From Terebella lapidaria (Eukaryota > Annelida > Polychaeta > Terebellida > Terebellidae), in the NCBI GenBank assembly GCA_949152475.1, contig OX424567.1, positions 26,995,402 through 27,059,401 on the forward strand: DNA of 64,000 nt, given 5' to 3'. A program made the translations under genes and the position numbers. A model generated the notes under the pieces. The model was given only the letters and a program-made list of their open reading frames with translations. It was not told the origin of the DNA and did not search any database. Positions 25,025 through 36,991 of the stretch are shown here, piece after piece; position 1 is the first letter of the stretch, and every line of letters begins with the position of its first letter.

Positions 25025-25479
25025 TATGGCGCCCCGTTCGTGCCACCAAAAAGGGAAGTTATATTTTTATTTATCTCATACGTATGAAATAAAAAGTCAT
25101 ACGTAGGAGATACTAACACATACGTATGAGATAACAAGTCATACGTAGGAGATACTAACACATACGTTTTAAATACTAAGTCATACGTAGGAGATACTAA
25201 GTCATACGTAGGAGATACTAAGTCATATGTAGGAGATACAATGACATACTGATACGTATGAGATACTATCTCATACGTATGACTTACTATCTCATATGTA
25301 TGAGATAGTATCTCATATGTATGACTTATTATCTCATACGTATGACTTAGTATCTCAAACGTATGACTTTTTATCTCATACGTATGACTTTTTATTTCAT
25401 ACGTATGAGATACTATCTCATACGTATGAGTTAGAAAAAAAATAAATTCTCTTTTTTGTGGCACGAACGGAGCGCCATA
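25025..25479. mobile_element. foldback element with TIRs and 21-bp palindromic minisatellite core
   Basis: Ends TATGGCGCCCCGTTCGTGCC and the inverted GGCACGAACGGAGCGCCATA form TIRs of about 30 bp. The 7-base sequence GTTTACC flanks it on both sides (25,018-25,024 and 25,480-25,486) and matches the 113-bp satellite, so the element sits inside the first satellite monomer. The core is about 350 bp of 21-mers built on CATACGTATGAGATACTA. These are self-complementary, and their orientation switches in the middle of the element, making one large imperfect hairpin. No coding capacity. Confidence 0.8.
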
Positions 25480-26626
25480 GTTTACCAGAATGTGTAGAAC
25501 ATGATTGCTGTGCACACCGCTGTGTTGACTGTACTAACGATCATCGGGCTGGTGGCTAGCCTGGAATAGATAAACAATACCCCAACAAAATGTTTACCAG
25601 CGTGTGTAGAACATGTTAACTGTGCACACCACTGTGTTGACTGTACTAACGAGCATCGGGCTGGTGGCTAGGCTGGAATAGATAAACAATACCCCCAACA
25701 AAATGTTTACTAGAGTGTGTAGAACATGTTTACTGTGTACACCGCTGTATTGACTGTACTAACGATCATTGGGCTGGTGTGGCTAACCTGGAATAGATAA
25801 ACAATATCCCCCACAAATGTTTACCAGAGTGTGTAGAACATGTTCACTGTGCACGCCGCTGTATTGACTGTACTAACGAGCATCGGGCTGGTGGCTAGCC
25901 TGGAATCGATAAACAGTACCCCCAACAAAATGTTTACCACGGTGTGTAGAACATGTTTACTATGCACGCCGCTGTATTGAGTGTACTAACGAGCATCGGG
26001 CTGGTGGCTAGCCTGGAATCGATGAACAGTACCCCCTACAAAATGTTTACCACGGTGTGTAGAACATGTTTACTATGCACGCCGCTGTATTGAGTGTACT
26101 AACGAGCATCGAGCTGGTGGCTAGCCTGGAATCGATAAACAGTACCCCCAACAAAATGTTTACCACGGTGTGTAGAACATGTTTACTATGCACGCCGCTG
26201 TATTGAGTGTACTAACGAGCATCGGGCTGGTGGCTAGCCTGGAATCGATAAACAGTACCCCCAACAAAATGTTTACCACGGTGTGTAGAACATGTTTACT
26301 ATGCACGCCGCTGTATTGAGTGTACTAACGAGCATCGGGCTGGTGGCTAGCCTGGAATCGATAAACAGTACCCCCAACAAAATGTTTACCACGGTGTGTA
26401 GAACATGTTTACTATGCACGCCGCTGTATTGAGTGTACTAACGAGCATCGGGCTGGTGGCTAGCCTGGATTCGATAAACAGTACCCCCAACAAAATGTTT
26501 ACCACGGTGTGTAGAACATGTTTACTATGCACGCCGCTGTATTGACTGTACTAACGAGCATCGGGCTGGTGGCTAGCCTGGAATCGATAAACAGTACCCC
26601 CAACAAAATGTTTACCACGGTGTGTA
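25480..26626 (+). repeat. 113-bp satellite array, left block (about 10 monomers)
   Basis: Head-to-tail monomers of 112-114 bp, each with GTGTGTAGAACATGTTTACT, CGCCGCTGTATTGA and CATCGGGCTGGTGGCTAGCC. Starts of the GTTTACC box lie at 25,480, 25,592, 25,705, 25,819, 25,932, 26,045, 26,158 and 26,271. The monomers from 25,932 on are almost identical to each other, while the first four are more divergent, as expected if the centre of the array is homogenised by unequal exchange. Confidence 0.95.
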
Positions 26627-27194
26627 TACTCTGATTTTTCTAACTTGTTTACACCGGTTTTTGATTATATCTTTGCGGTGCTACATCGTATTGTTTTATA
26701 ACTTGGCATACCTCACCTGGGAGTCAAACGGCAATTTTCTACCGAATTTCAGACTTCTATTGCAATAATTGAAAAAGTTGGCAATCTACCCCAATGTTAA
26801 ATTCCAGCCAAAAACGGGATCTTGAGAATCTGAGCATATTCGAGGATTTGATCCTGTTTACATCCATCAGGAATCGATGTATTGTTGTAATTTTAGACCA
26901 GAAGACACATTGTGGTGTATTCTACACAAACATGTTAATTTCAAAAGATTGCGATACTACAAAACCGAGCCAATACACAAAATTGTGTGTGGACCCAGAA
27001 ATTAAATGACAGGGCTAAATTTAACATTGGTGTAGATTGCCAACTTTTTCAATTTTCGTGATACAAGTCTGAAATTCGGTAAGTGAATGCCGTTTGACTC
27101 CCAGGTGAAGTATGCCAAGTTATAGAACGATAGCATTTAGCATCGCAAGAATATCAGCGAAAAACAGTGTAAACGAGTTAGAAAAATCAGAGTA
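26627..27194. mobile_element. palindromic MITE with TA target duplication, nested in the 113-bp satellite
   Basis: Long inverted repeats start TACTCTGATTTTTCTAACTT and end in the complement (GTTAGAAAAATCAGAGTA). The arms are about 185 bp and include TTGGCAATCTACCCCAATGT. TA flanks both sides (26,625-26,626; 27,195-27,196). Deleting the element plus one TA restores GTGTG-TA-GAACATG exactly as in intact monomers. The central segment of about 200 bp is unique, with no transposase. TA duplication fits the Tc1/mariner superfamily, and the family assignment is inference. Confidence 0.85.
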
Positions 27195-27196
27195 TA

Positions 27197-27640
27197 GAAC
27201 ATGTTTACTATGCACGCCGCTGTATTGAGTGTACTAACGAGCATCGGGCTGGTGGCTCCCCTGGAATAGATAAACAATATCCCCCACAAATGTTTACCAG
27301 AGTGTGTAGAACATGTTCACTGTGCACGCCGCTGTATTGACTGTAATAACGAGCATCGGGCTGGTGGCTACCCTGGAATAGATAAACAGTACCCCCAACA
27401 AAATGTTTACCAGCGTGTGTAGAACATGTTAACTGTGCACACCGCTGTATTGACTGTAATAACGAGCATCGGGCTGGTGGCTACCCTGGAATAGATAAAC
27501 AGAAGTGTGTAGAACATGTTCACTGTGCACACCGCTGTATTGACTGTACTAACGATCATCGGGCTGGTGGCCAGCCTGAGCGACGCGCGTCGCTCAGGCT
27601 GGCTGGTGGCTAGCCTGGAATAGATACAGTCTTGTCTGAG
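27197..27640 (+). repeat. 113-bp satellite array, right block, with 32-bp perfect palindrome
   Basis: Continues the monomer split by the MITE, then about three more divergent copies. The last monomer is interrupted at 27,571-27,602 by CCAGCCTGAGCGACGC followed by its exact reverse complement, after which the TGGCTAGCCTGG end of the monomer resumes. Confidence 0.9.
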
Positions 27641-29261
27641 TGTTTGGGGGCATATGTATTGTTAGTGCAGTGTATTTCAAACAAAACTGTGCAGTCTGTT
27701 ACGGCTACCGTGCAGCGACATCGCTGCAGGCTAGGCTATCTGTTCGTACGTGATTGGTGAAATTAATTGCTTCGACATCGAAATGTTCTGGAGAAAACGA
27801 TATAAACATCTATGAATAAATTAATAAACGTGTGTTTCATTATTACGAATATTTGAATACGGAATCTCATCACAGCGCTTGCTGACATTATTAGACGAGG
27901 GAACATTGCACTCAAGAAGCAAATACTAGTAGACAGCAGCTTTTCGGTTTTTTGACGGGAAAATTTTTCATCAGTGAACACGTCGGTAAGAATGCCAGAA
28001 GCGGTGATAGGACACTGTGGTAATAGATCACCGACTCGTAGCAAACCAAAGTACCTGCATTCAATTTAATGTCCTATTTGAGCAAACTAAGCATAAAACC
28101 CTGTAGTTCTATTGGGAATATGTTTTTTTTTTCCGGCAACACACACGACTCACACACGTGAATACTATGACAGCCAAGTGGAACTTTGTTATTCTCGCAA
28201 TAATATTGCGCACTGTAATTTATAAGTTCACAAGCTGTCACTGATGTAGACTGATAGTCTGTAGTTATAACATACTCTCACGTGCGGTTTACAATCAATC
28301 CACCACCAATGGGGACGGTTCCGTAGTGTTCTGTTCAGCTCTCCGTGTGATGAGAATATTTCCTGTTCTGAGAATGCAATCAAGATGACTGCAAAAGAAT
28401 AACATCATTAGAAGTATTATCGACAATACAACACAAACAGAGCAATACAGCGGAGGAGGGAACACACTGTCAACTAAATATCGATCTGTGTATAAACTGA
28501 CGATTGAACTAATATTGTGAACTGAATAATATTATCGATTCATGTACAACTAGAAGGGTCATCGAGTGACATTAATAAGCAACACTTTTTTTGTGAAAAA
28601 TTCACTGGAATTTACAATTGGAAAACTGCTTTGAAGAACAGCATATTAACACTGCAAGGGTAATTATTTACGTGTATTCCATTATGTCAACAGAGACAAC
28701 ACTCATACAAACTACGTGTACAATATATCGACGTATCAGATAATAATGCATTGAAATTACTAGTAATCAGAGTGAAATGAAGTCACCGATATCAAATATA
28801 TATCATGAGAGAGATAACACATGGCCGGTTTTTGCTGTCGAACTACTTGACTTCTTTGTTTCTCCATTTCTGCTCCTGTCTGCAGCCGAAAACAGGTTAG
28901 TACAAACAAGTATTTACAATTTTGAATTTCTGGGTGTTTTTTGCATTGGTTTTATCATACGAAATTCTATGTGTCACATTCGCTAATTCTATATTCGTCT
29001 CCACAAACATATGGAGAAAAATATCATATAAACAATGTATTCGTTTAACATGATCCTAACAATAAAAAAAATCGTATATTCAGCCGTTAGATGTGTATCT
29101 ACAAACAGAACTGTCTGAGACCCGTGTAAAGCAAAGGTACTGATGTAGTCTATCCACCTGATATATGATCAGGATGATGGTTGGGAAAAATCTGCTGAGG
29201 AAAGGGATCCGCTCATACCGAAAAATAATTTTACTTGTGACAAATGTAGTCATAACTGATA

Positions 29262-29479
29262 CTGTAAAGCCATTTAAGTTCGCTGCCACACATTTTCGCG
29301 TTTTTGCGATCAGACCATGTTCGTGTCCGTTTGATTTCGCGGTTTGGCCGTCTTGAACAATTTCTTCATAACAATGTGGGTTGTCATCAGAAATGTTTCG
29401 CCACCATTTGATTTCGCGATTTTTGGATTCGCGAAATTCGCGAAAATAAAAGGTCGCGAATAATTTGTGGCTTTACACT
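29262..29479. mobile_element. short TIR element (MITE)
   Basis: Left end CTGTAAAGCCATTTAAGTTCGC and right end GCGAATAATTTGTGGCTTTACA are imperfect inverted repeats around a core rich in TTCGCGATTT. About 218 bp, non-coding. I could not settle the target duplication. Confidence 0.6.
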
Positions 29480-30276
29480 GTGGATATCTGTGGAGTGTAC
29501 TCCTCGAATGCACTTGCTGCTGTTTAGTAGTGAGCCTAAAAGTCGTGACTGCTGATATTCCATACCTAAGGGGACAGTCCTGTACTACTAGTATTTGTTC
29601 TTTACTAGCTGTGACAGTGATGCGCTGATTGCAGGGAGGGAAACACAGCGGTATTACTGTTTTGTGACTACCCACGCTTCAGCTTACATGTATAAACTCT
29701 AGCCAATTATCGACCTTCAAACGACCCTCAAACCGTTATCAGATATGGCTCATCATAGTTTATACCGTCGTCTACATGGTAACAAGGAAGAGTAAGCGAA
29801 TGTGTCGAGCTTGTAATTTTGCTTTGGATTATAATCATGGTTTTCTAGAAATACAAATAGAAATTGGCACTGAGAGCAGAAGCGCGTGATTTGTGGAAGT
29901 AGCCTAGGTATATTCACAATTGTATGTCTTTCTCTTGAAAAAGAATCTTGGCAGATACCCAAACAATGTCACAATATAAAAAACATATTGTATCAATGGG
30001 ACATATTATGACATGGATCGATTTACGCAATAAGCCGATTTGTAGCTTATCGACCCATATTGTGCTGCTTCCTTGCAATTCGGTCAAAGGCATCGGCTAA
30101 TAAATTCGTGAATTTACCACACCGCACAGTTAGTTGCAAAAGAGGAGAAAATGCCGCACTGACGCCCCTGATATGAATAGTACCATTGATTCATTTTACA
30201 AAGCTCATTCGATAGGTGGCAGCATTGTAGGCCCTAATAGTAGTAATTTTGACTCCAAATCACTGAAGAATATACC

Positions 30277-30355
30277 AAGGATCTTCTATAATTATAGAAG
30301 ATCCTTGAATATATTTTACCCATTGAACTAAAAAAAGACTTTTTTTAGTTCAATG
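30277..30355. repeat. two adjacent perfect or near-perfect hairpins
   Basis: 30,277-30,306 is a perfect 30-base palindrome (AAGGATCTTCTATAA and its reverse complement). 30,321-30,355 is a second hairpin with arms CATTGAACTAAAAAAA around a 3-base loop. They lie 14 bases apart. Confidence 0.9.
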
Positions 30356-31457
30356 ATTTTACCCTCTGTTGTGAAACATGCACGTGACATTTCGCGCGAA
30401 AATTCAGTATGTTTGGAGTAATACCATGGTATCGTCATAATGAAAAACGTCATATTACCAGTAAACAGTCATATTACCAGTAAACAATGCTGCCAGCTGG
30501 TGATTAGGGTTTTTTTCTGCTCATGCCCCACTATTGTCGTCAATGTAAAAACTTGTATAAGGCTTTAAAAAATTAATTTCCAATTTCTCGTCCTCCAATT
30601 TTTTCAAAACTGGGTAGGGAGGGACTTTTTATTTTTTATTTTTCATTTTTTATTTTGCAAAAAAACCGTCCTCAACTCAAGAGAAAATTGGGTAGGGAGG
30701 CACTTCTTATTTTTTTATTTTTGGTGGAACGATATTTCACAAATATGAAAATAAATTTGATTTATTGGTTGATTAAAAAAACACTTGCGCACAGACGCAT
30801 TCAAGCCCAAATCAAGCCTTTTGAATTGAAATCATGTGTTACACATGACTTTAATGATTTCATTTCTAGAGGCTTGATTTATTTGTGCTTGAAACCTCTT
30901 GGCCGGGCACATTGGCACTACTGGTGTGCCATCATTATAGCAGTCAGCACAGACAGGATGATTCTGTGTACTAGTAGTAATATTATCAAAAACAGTCAGT
31001 TGATACTCTATTTCAATGATGAGTAATTGTTGAGAACCGTTCTATCAGTTAATATGTTCTTTGAAGTATAACATGAGGAATATAGCAAATCAATTCTTGA
31101 TCACAATTGTATATGTATTATTACATAGACTACACGTAACCACATAAAATAACTGTGTTTGAAAACTGGTAGCGTCTTTGTCTCATTTGGCGGAAAGTGA
31201 AAACAAGGAGGTAAGTTAAATATATGCCTAAGTTGCATGCTGTAATTCGGTTTCTCGATCATTCACTATCCCAAAAATAGGGGCGGGAACACTTTTTATT
31301 TTGTATTTGAGAATCGCAAATAACAAAATCCGGGAGGCTGCTTTTGAACACAGGCGGACGGGGACGAGAAACAGAAAATTAAATTTTTTAGGCCTAATGT
31401 AACTTTGTTACGTTCTATATCGTGTCATTTTCCGGTGTCCAGATCTGATGGTACAAA

Positions 31458-34400
31458 ATGGCTGACAGAATAGTCATCCCTGGCATTGTTTTGATATTTG
31501 CTTGTGAGTATAACATACAAGTGTTCCCAGAGAAAATAGTATGACACATGATCTCAACATCAAGTTACAATAACATCGTTTACAACTAGTTGCCTGGTAA
31601 TTGTATTGACAAGAACTATCATGATTTCACGATTCCCCCCCCCCCCCCCCCCCCTATTACACTCCCTGGTGAAGGCGCGGTCCAGGCTCAAATCACGGCC
31701 ACGTGTCGGTTGGTTGTGAACTCGGCACTGGATCCGGCCGAACAAGAGCCCCTGGCTGGTACACTCACACTGCTACAAGATGTAAGTCTCATTCTATGAA
31801 ATACTCATTCAATGTGTCGGTTCAATTGAGAATGTATTGGATGATGTATTGTCACGAAAAAAGAGCACCGGGCAAACTATATTTATATCGATCTATTACA
31901 AGCTATGATCCATGACAATAGTGTAGTGTTGGTGGTACAGGTATTTCTGAAGGTATCATTCTGTGATCCACGTAGACATTTAGCTAGTGTATAGTAATGG
32001 TCACAATATCTGAGGTGGAATATGGTATCAATTGACTAGTTATGATAACGACAATTAGATACGCGTAGCTGTTAGGCCTATACATGGCAGTATTTTCCTA
32101 TACGACATTGGATATTCTCCTCTCTGTTGTAAACTATTGCATCTAGATCGAGCTCGGATAGTGGCGTCTGACTGGTCAAAAAACTAATATTATTCACTCG
32201 GTGGTATTCCCACTGTAAGGACACTCCTGATTGGGCGATTTGTACCACGTGACAATCCTACATACTCAATGTTGGACGGCGAAAGTCTATATTGGACGGC
32301 AAAAATGTATATTGGACGGGCGGGTGCTTATCAGCAAATCAGAGCGTGTGTTACATGTGGGTTTTCCCCACTCTGGGTTTCTCCTACATTCATTGGTAAA
32401 TAATATAGCAAATGTTGGATGTTGAGAGTCGTCCAATATACAGTTTACGGGATTCAGAAATGTCATATTGACCTCGGCTGCGCCTCGGCCAATATGACAT
32501 TTCTTCATCCCGTAAACTGTATATTGGACTCCTCAACATCCAATATTTGTATAATATTGTTCTCTGATTGGTTCGAATGACAGTATTCATACGCTTGCCC
32601 CCGTGTGTATCTGTGGCCCTGTATCTCGCGGACAGGGCGCTGGTTCAATGATTCACATCCACGGGAACGTGACGGGGTTTGACATGACAGACGCTGACGT
32701 CTTACACGGCTTCCATGTCCACAACACCAAGGATTTCTCTGACGGTTGCGACTCGACCGGCGGACACTTCAACCCGACTCTGTCGGACCACGGCGCTCCT
32801 AATGCCACCGTCAGGTGATACTATAAGTTACCATGTGCTTCAGACCCCAATACTATAAGTTACCATGGGCTTCAGACCCCAATACTATAAGTTTTCATGG
32901 GCTTCAGACCCCAATACTATAAATTTTCATGGGCTTCAGACCCCAATAGTATAAGTTTTCATGGGCTTCAGACCCCAATACTGTAAGTTTTCATGGGCTT
33001 CAGACCCCAATACTATAAGTTTTCATGGGCTTCAGACCCCAATACTATAAGTTTTCATGGGCTTCAGACCCCAATACTATAAGTTACCATGGGCTTCAGA
33101 CCCCAATACTATAAGTTATCATGGGCTTCAGACCCCAATACTATAAGTTATCATGGGCTTCAGACCCCAATACCATAAGTTATCATGGGCTTCAGGCCCG
33201 AATACTCGAAGTTACCATGGGCTTCAGACCCTCCAAACGGTGTGATATCCGGAGAAGAATACTACTGACTGAAGGTAGATTCTTACCGTATCGGGGTCTG
33301 AAGTCCATGGTAACAATTTCCTTTTTGGTTTAATTATGAAACTCTCAAAAAAGACCGTATTACCCGCTTGAAACCCACAATACAGAAAGTATTGTGGGGT
33401 CTCTAAATGTATTGGGAAATTGGTCAAGGTCGCGTATATTCATCAATCCTATGATAAAAACTTAAATTATACAAATGTACGCAGTTTCATTGATGCAATA
33501 CGCGACTTTTAACCATTTTGCCATCAAAATTCCTGTTGACTGAAAACAGAAGGAGGTCGTATTTGTTTATATTATTACTGCATGTTATATGCTTCGAGTG
33601 ACAAAAGACAGCTGCAAAAGTCGAATCTGACAAGTATTATCGAAATACGGTTTAGTACATTGGGTCAAGTGACCATGTTTCCACCAATCACAGACGCTAT
33701 TTCAAATCAAGTAATAATTAAACGCTTTCCGAACGCCATCGTTAATTGATACGAACCGATATACCCGCAATAGACGGTATTTAATCAGGTTATGGACCGG
33801 TATCGATTTCAATATCAAAATGGGGCATCGAAGTACTATATTGTTTAGAAACTCCCAGTTTCTCCTCCAAATGCACATGTATTACTTCTAAATGTCTCTG
33901 TTTTGGTTTGTATAGTTGTATAAGAGGCATTCTTCTATATATATGTGAATTTTCATATTGATTGGAGCTGTTACTGTGCGCATGAATACATATAAACAAA
34001 CCGGCCCTTTTTGCTTTCCGATGAATTCGCCAGGCGTAAGCAGCTAACGGTAAAATAAATGCTTGTAGCGTGTGATCTATTCCAACAACATGTGCTGATT
34101 TTTTTTTATATTTTGTAAGTCATATATATTGCTTCAACATACTGAAATTTTATCAAAATTGATCCATTTTGAGAGTGATTTCTCTCATAAAACGTTGCAA
34201 TTGAGTTAAATGACATCCTATTTGTGTTTGAAAACCTTCAAGGAGTTTACAATCTGAAATGGCATCTTCTTCAATGGGAATATCATGAACCACCTGATGT
34301 TTATTCAACCAACGGAACACATTCTATTCAACTTAATACTCGTAATGCTTGTCATTTATTTAATAACCACACTATTTTCTTCCAGACATGTCGGAGATCT

Positions 34401-34979
34401 CGGAAACATTATGGAGGACGAAAACGGAGTTGCTGAGGTCCACATTCATGATGACGTCATAGATTTTGATGGCGTTAACAATATTCTGGATAGGTCAATT
34501 GTTGTAAGTTGTCTTATTGGGTACAAAATACTGTATAATAGCATTTGTTGTGGTCATATATCATCGGAACTAGTTTATATCTGCGTACTGAACAGAGCCA
34601 CAAACAATATTAACAATATTCATTGCTTATGTATATTTATTCATGACAAGCATATTGACCAATTGACATCACTATTGTATCTAATCTAGTATTCTACATG
34701 GACGCGCAAACTCAGATAAACATCTTAAATTCGGTAGTTTATCATACTTAAATGAAAAAAAAAAACACAAACCGAATTCTGGTACTATACAAACTATATA
34801 AAAAAAAAGCATAGTACGTCTATGTAAAAAAAGCACTGACCCATATCGGTATAGAACCTGCATACAAATTACAGATCCACGCGTGGGAGGACGACTTGGG
34901 CCTGACTAACCACACGGACAGCCCAACCACTGGGAACGCCGGACCTCGCCTGGCCTGCTGTGCTATCACCCGGGACTAG
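31458..34979 (+). CDS. secreted (extracellular-type) Cu/Zn superoxide dismutase, five exons
   Basis: Converts superoxide to hydrogen peroxide and oxygen, probably outside the cell. Exons: 31,458-31,503; 31,675-31,781; 32,636-32,814; 34,386-34,503; 34,875-34,979 (TAG). They total 555 nt, 184 residues, with consistent phases (1, 0, 2, 0). Exon 1 gives MADRIVIPGIVLIFA, which with the next residues CAVQA reads as a signal peptide. Metal ligands are all present: HGFHVH (two Cu His), GGHFNP (bridging His), DHGAP and RHVGDLGN (Zn His and Asp), and IHAWEDDLG (Cu His). The disulphide cysteines (DGCDSTGG; RLACC) and the active-site Arg (GPRLACC) are also kept. The N-terminus is longer than in cytosolic SOD. 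Exon 1 and the exon 2 acceptor are the least certain parts. Family assignment is very firm. Confidence 0.93.
31636..31654. promoter_or_regulatory. poly-C tract before SOD exon 2 acceptor
   Basis: A run of about 20 C residues lies 20 bases upstream of the inferred acceptor GGTGAAG. It could serve as an unusual polypyrimidine tract, and being a mononucleotide run it is prone to length change. Confidence 0.5.
32411..32548. repeat. long hairpin (foldback) in SOD intron 2
   Basis: Arms of about 62 bases: AATGTTGGATGTTGAGAG, TCCAATATACAGTTTACGGG and AAATGTCATATTGACC on the left, and their inverted copies on the right, around a loop CGGCTGCGCCTCGG. The sequence just before it (32,265-32,320) repeats ATATTGGACGG three times in the same spirit. 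Probably a small foldback element. Confidence 0.85.
32819..33235 (+). repeat. 32-bp minisatellite in SOD intron 3, about 13 units
   Basis: Unit TACTATAAGTTTTCATGGGC then TTCAGACCCCAA, starting five bases inside the intron. A single inverted copy (GGGTCTGAAGTCCATGGTAA) lies at 33,294-33,313, so the array could fold back on it. Confidence 0.92.
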
Positions 34980-35185
34980 TGAACTGACGCTACAAACAGT
35001 CGTGAACATTGAACTTGTTAGTCAGGGAAATACAGTAGTGTTTCACTCGCTTCTCTAGTTTGTGATGATAATTTGTTTGAATGTGTATTATAGGTTCAAG
35101 TTTAGGATGTGCTGAAATGGTTCTTTGAGCACTGTCAGACATACGCCGTCAGAGTAGAATGACGTGACGCCTAATAATTTCCCAG

Positions 35186-35191
35186 AATAAA
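35186..35191 (+). promoter_or_regulatory. poly(A) signal AATAAA of the SOD gene
   Basis: AATAAA lies 207 bases after the SOD stop codon, a reasonable 3' UTR length. No other canonical signal lies closer. Confidence 0.6.
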
Positions 35192-35740
35192 GAAACAATA
35201 CTCCATTTGCGTTCCATTGTGTATGAGGACGGGTTGTCTTAAAAGTTTGTTTGGCGTTCGTGTGCGGGTAACTCTTCCACGAAATTTGGCCCTAACACAC
35301 ACAGGAAATCTTGGGTCCTTTAACGATATTTTTAGGTAGTTGTTCCTCAAGAATATCTTTCCTTCAATGTCGGATAATTAATGAGCGATAAAACGATATT
35401 TTCTCTCTGATATATTGTGCAGGCTTTTCTCTTTTGTTCTGGCGTCGATAGAACAGGTTTCAACTTGAGATGTACACAAGAAATCATGAGTTGCGTGTTG
35501 TATATTGGCTTGTGTTAAAATGTGTGTGTGTGTTAACATTCCGTGCTGCCTGATACCTTTTCACATTCTGGTGGACGCTAAACAAAGTCTTAACACAACA
35601 CGGCCTAATTATTACTACTAGCACAAACGGAAATACAACTAACCAATGTGCTCAACTGTTCTCAATACGATACGGATACACTGGATATTTAAACGGCGTC
35701 TTTTCCCCTTTAAAAAAGCTCAAATGCGCTAATCTCAAAA
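35192..35740. other. intergenic spacer after SOD
   Basis: AT-rich spacer with a short GTGTGTGTGT run near 35,521. No gene or structured repeat is supported. Confidence 0.5.
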
Positions 35741-36535
35741 GATTTGAGACGTTTCCTGAAGACCACGAGACTTGGGGAAACTAGTGATTTCAAATGAAAG
35801 GCCCAAAGCCTGACCTGGTTTGGAGCTGTGTTTGATAATGGTGGGCCACCGAAGGTGTGAGGTCTGATTCTGATAGTTTATGAAAACAATCTGATACAAT
35901 GTATGAAAGCATTCTGTGAAATCATTCTGATACAATGTATGGAAGCATTCTGATACAATGTATGAAAACACGAGACTTGGGGAAACTAGTGATTTCAAAT
36001 GAAAGGCCCAAAGCCTGAGCTGGTTTGGAGCTGTGTTTGATAATGTTGGGCCACCGAAGGTGTGAGGTCTGATTCTGATAGTTTATGAAAACAATCTGAT
36101 ACAATGTATGAAAGCATTCTGTGAAATCATCCTGATACAATGTATGGAAGCATTCTGATACAATGTATGAAAACATTCTGATACAATGTAGGGAAGCATT
36201 CTGGAAAGGCCCAAAGCCTGAGCTGGTTTGGAGCTGTGTTTGATAATGTTGGGCCACCGAAGGTGTGAGGTCTGATTCTGATAGTTTATGAAAACAATCT
36301 GATACAATGTATGAAAGCATTCTGTGAAATCATCCTGATACAATGTATGGAAGCATTCTGATACAATGTATGAAAACATTCTGATACAATGTATGAAAGC
36401 ATTCTGATACAATGTATGAAAGCATTCTGATACAATGTATGAAAGCATTCTGATACAATGTATGAAAAAATTCTGATACAATGCATGAAAGCATTCTGAT
36501 ACAATGCATGAAAGCATTATGATACAATGTATGTC
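35741..36535. repeat. 203-bp higher-order repeat (about 2.5 copies) plus 23-bp minisatellite
   Basis: A block starting ACGAGACTTGGGGAAACTAG at 35,764 recurs at 35,967. A third, 5'-truncated copy starts near 36,204 (spacing 203 bp). Each block ends with a few 23-mers ATTCTGATACAATGTATGAA-AGC, and the array ends with about ten 23-mers in a row (36,300-36,530). The minus strand shows a repeating FHTLYQNAFIHCIRMLSYIV-type frame. This is a composition effect, since a 23-base unit cycles through all frames. Confidence 0.9.
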
Positions 36536-36991
36536 AATTGACAGTAATTCATTGATGTAGCTGGTGGCTGTGTTGTTGAGGGCTTTGACGACAATGACGG
36601 CAACGTTGACGGCGATGTTGTCTGATCGACAGCCATGCAGTGGATACTGATAAAGTTATGTGTGATGTAACTGGGGACTGTGTTGTAGGGGGATCTTGGT
36701 CCTCCTCTGATCTGCAGCCAGAGACTGAGCATGTTATGTGTGATGTGGCTGTGTCTCGGTGATCCGGTGATCAAACGGAGAGCGCAGTTCTGTATGGGTT
36801 CTCAATGAGCTGAATTGAAGCTCGCTTGTCGTGCCATACAACATTGATTTGGAGTAATCAATGTTGTAACACGAGTATGAGATTTCAGACTAGCTTATGG
36901 TATGGCTGCTACTGATGGTGAGGCGACGACGAACTGTACTAAGCTTTGGGTGGAAATAACATCACTTGGAGGTGGAGTCGTAGTTTGCAGG

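Larger units (their letters stand above)
27641..31457. other. gene-poor intergenic region
   Basis: AT-rich sequence with no supportable gene. Contents noted are a TIR element at 29,262-29,479, two adjacent hairpins at 30,277-30,355, and short T-rich repeats with the motif GGGTAGGGAGG at about 30,610 and 30,690. Short open frames of 60-120 codons on both strands lack splice or composition support. The last part probably contains the promoter and 5' UTR of the SOD gene. Confidence 0.5.

Noticed and set aside
25024-25515. Minus-strand frame with SHTYEI repeats
   Set aside because: Follows from the 21-bp palindromic repeat in a foldback element; not a gene.
27763-28044. 93-codon minus-strand frame
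   Set aside because: No homologous motif recognised and no flanking exons; left as intergenic.
35735-36527. Minus-strand frames with CFHTLYQN repeats
   Set aside because: A 23-bp unit is open in all frames, so the repeats of peptide are not evidence of coding.
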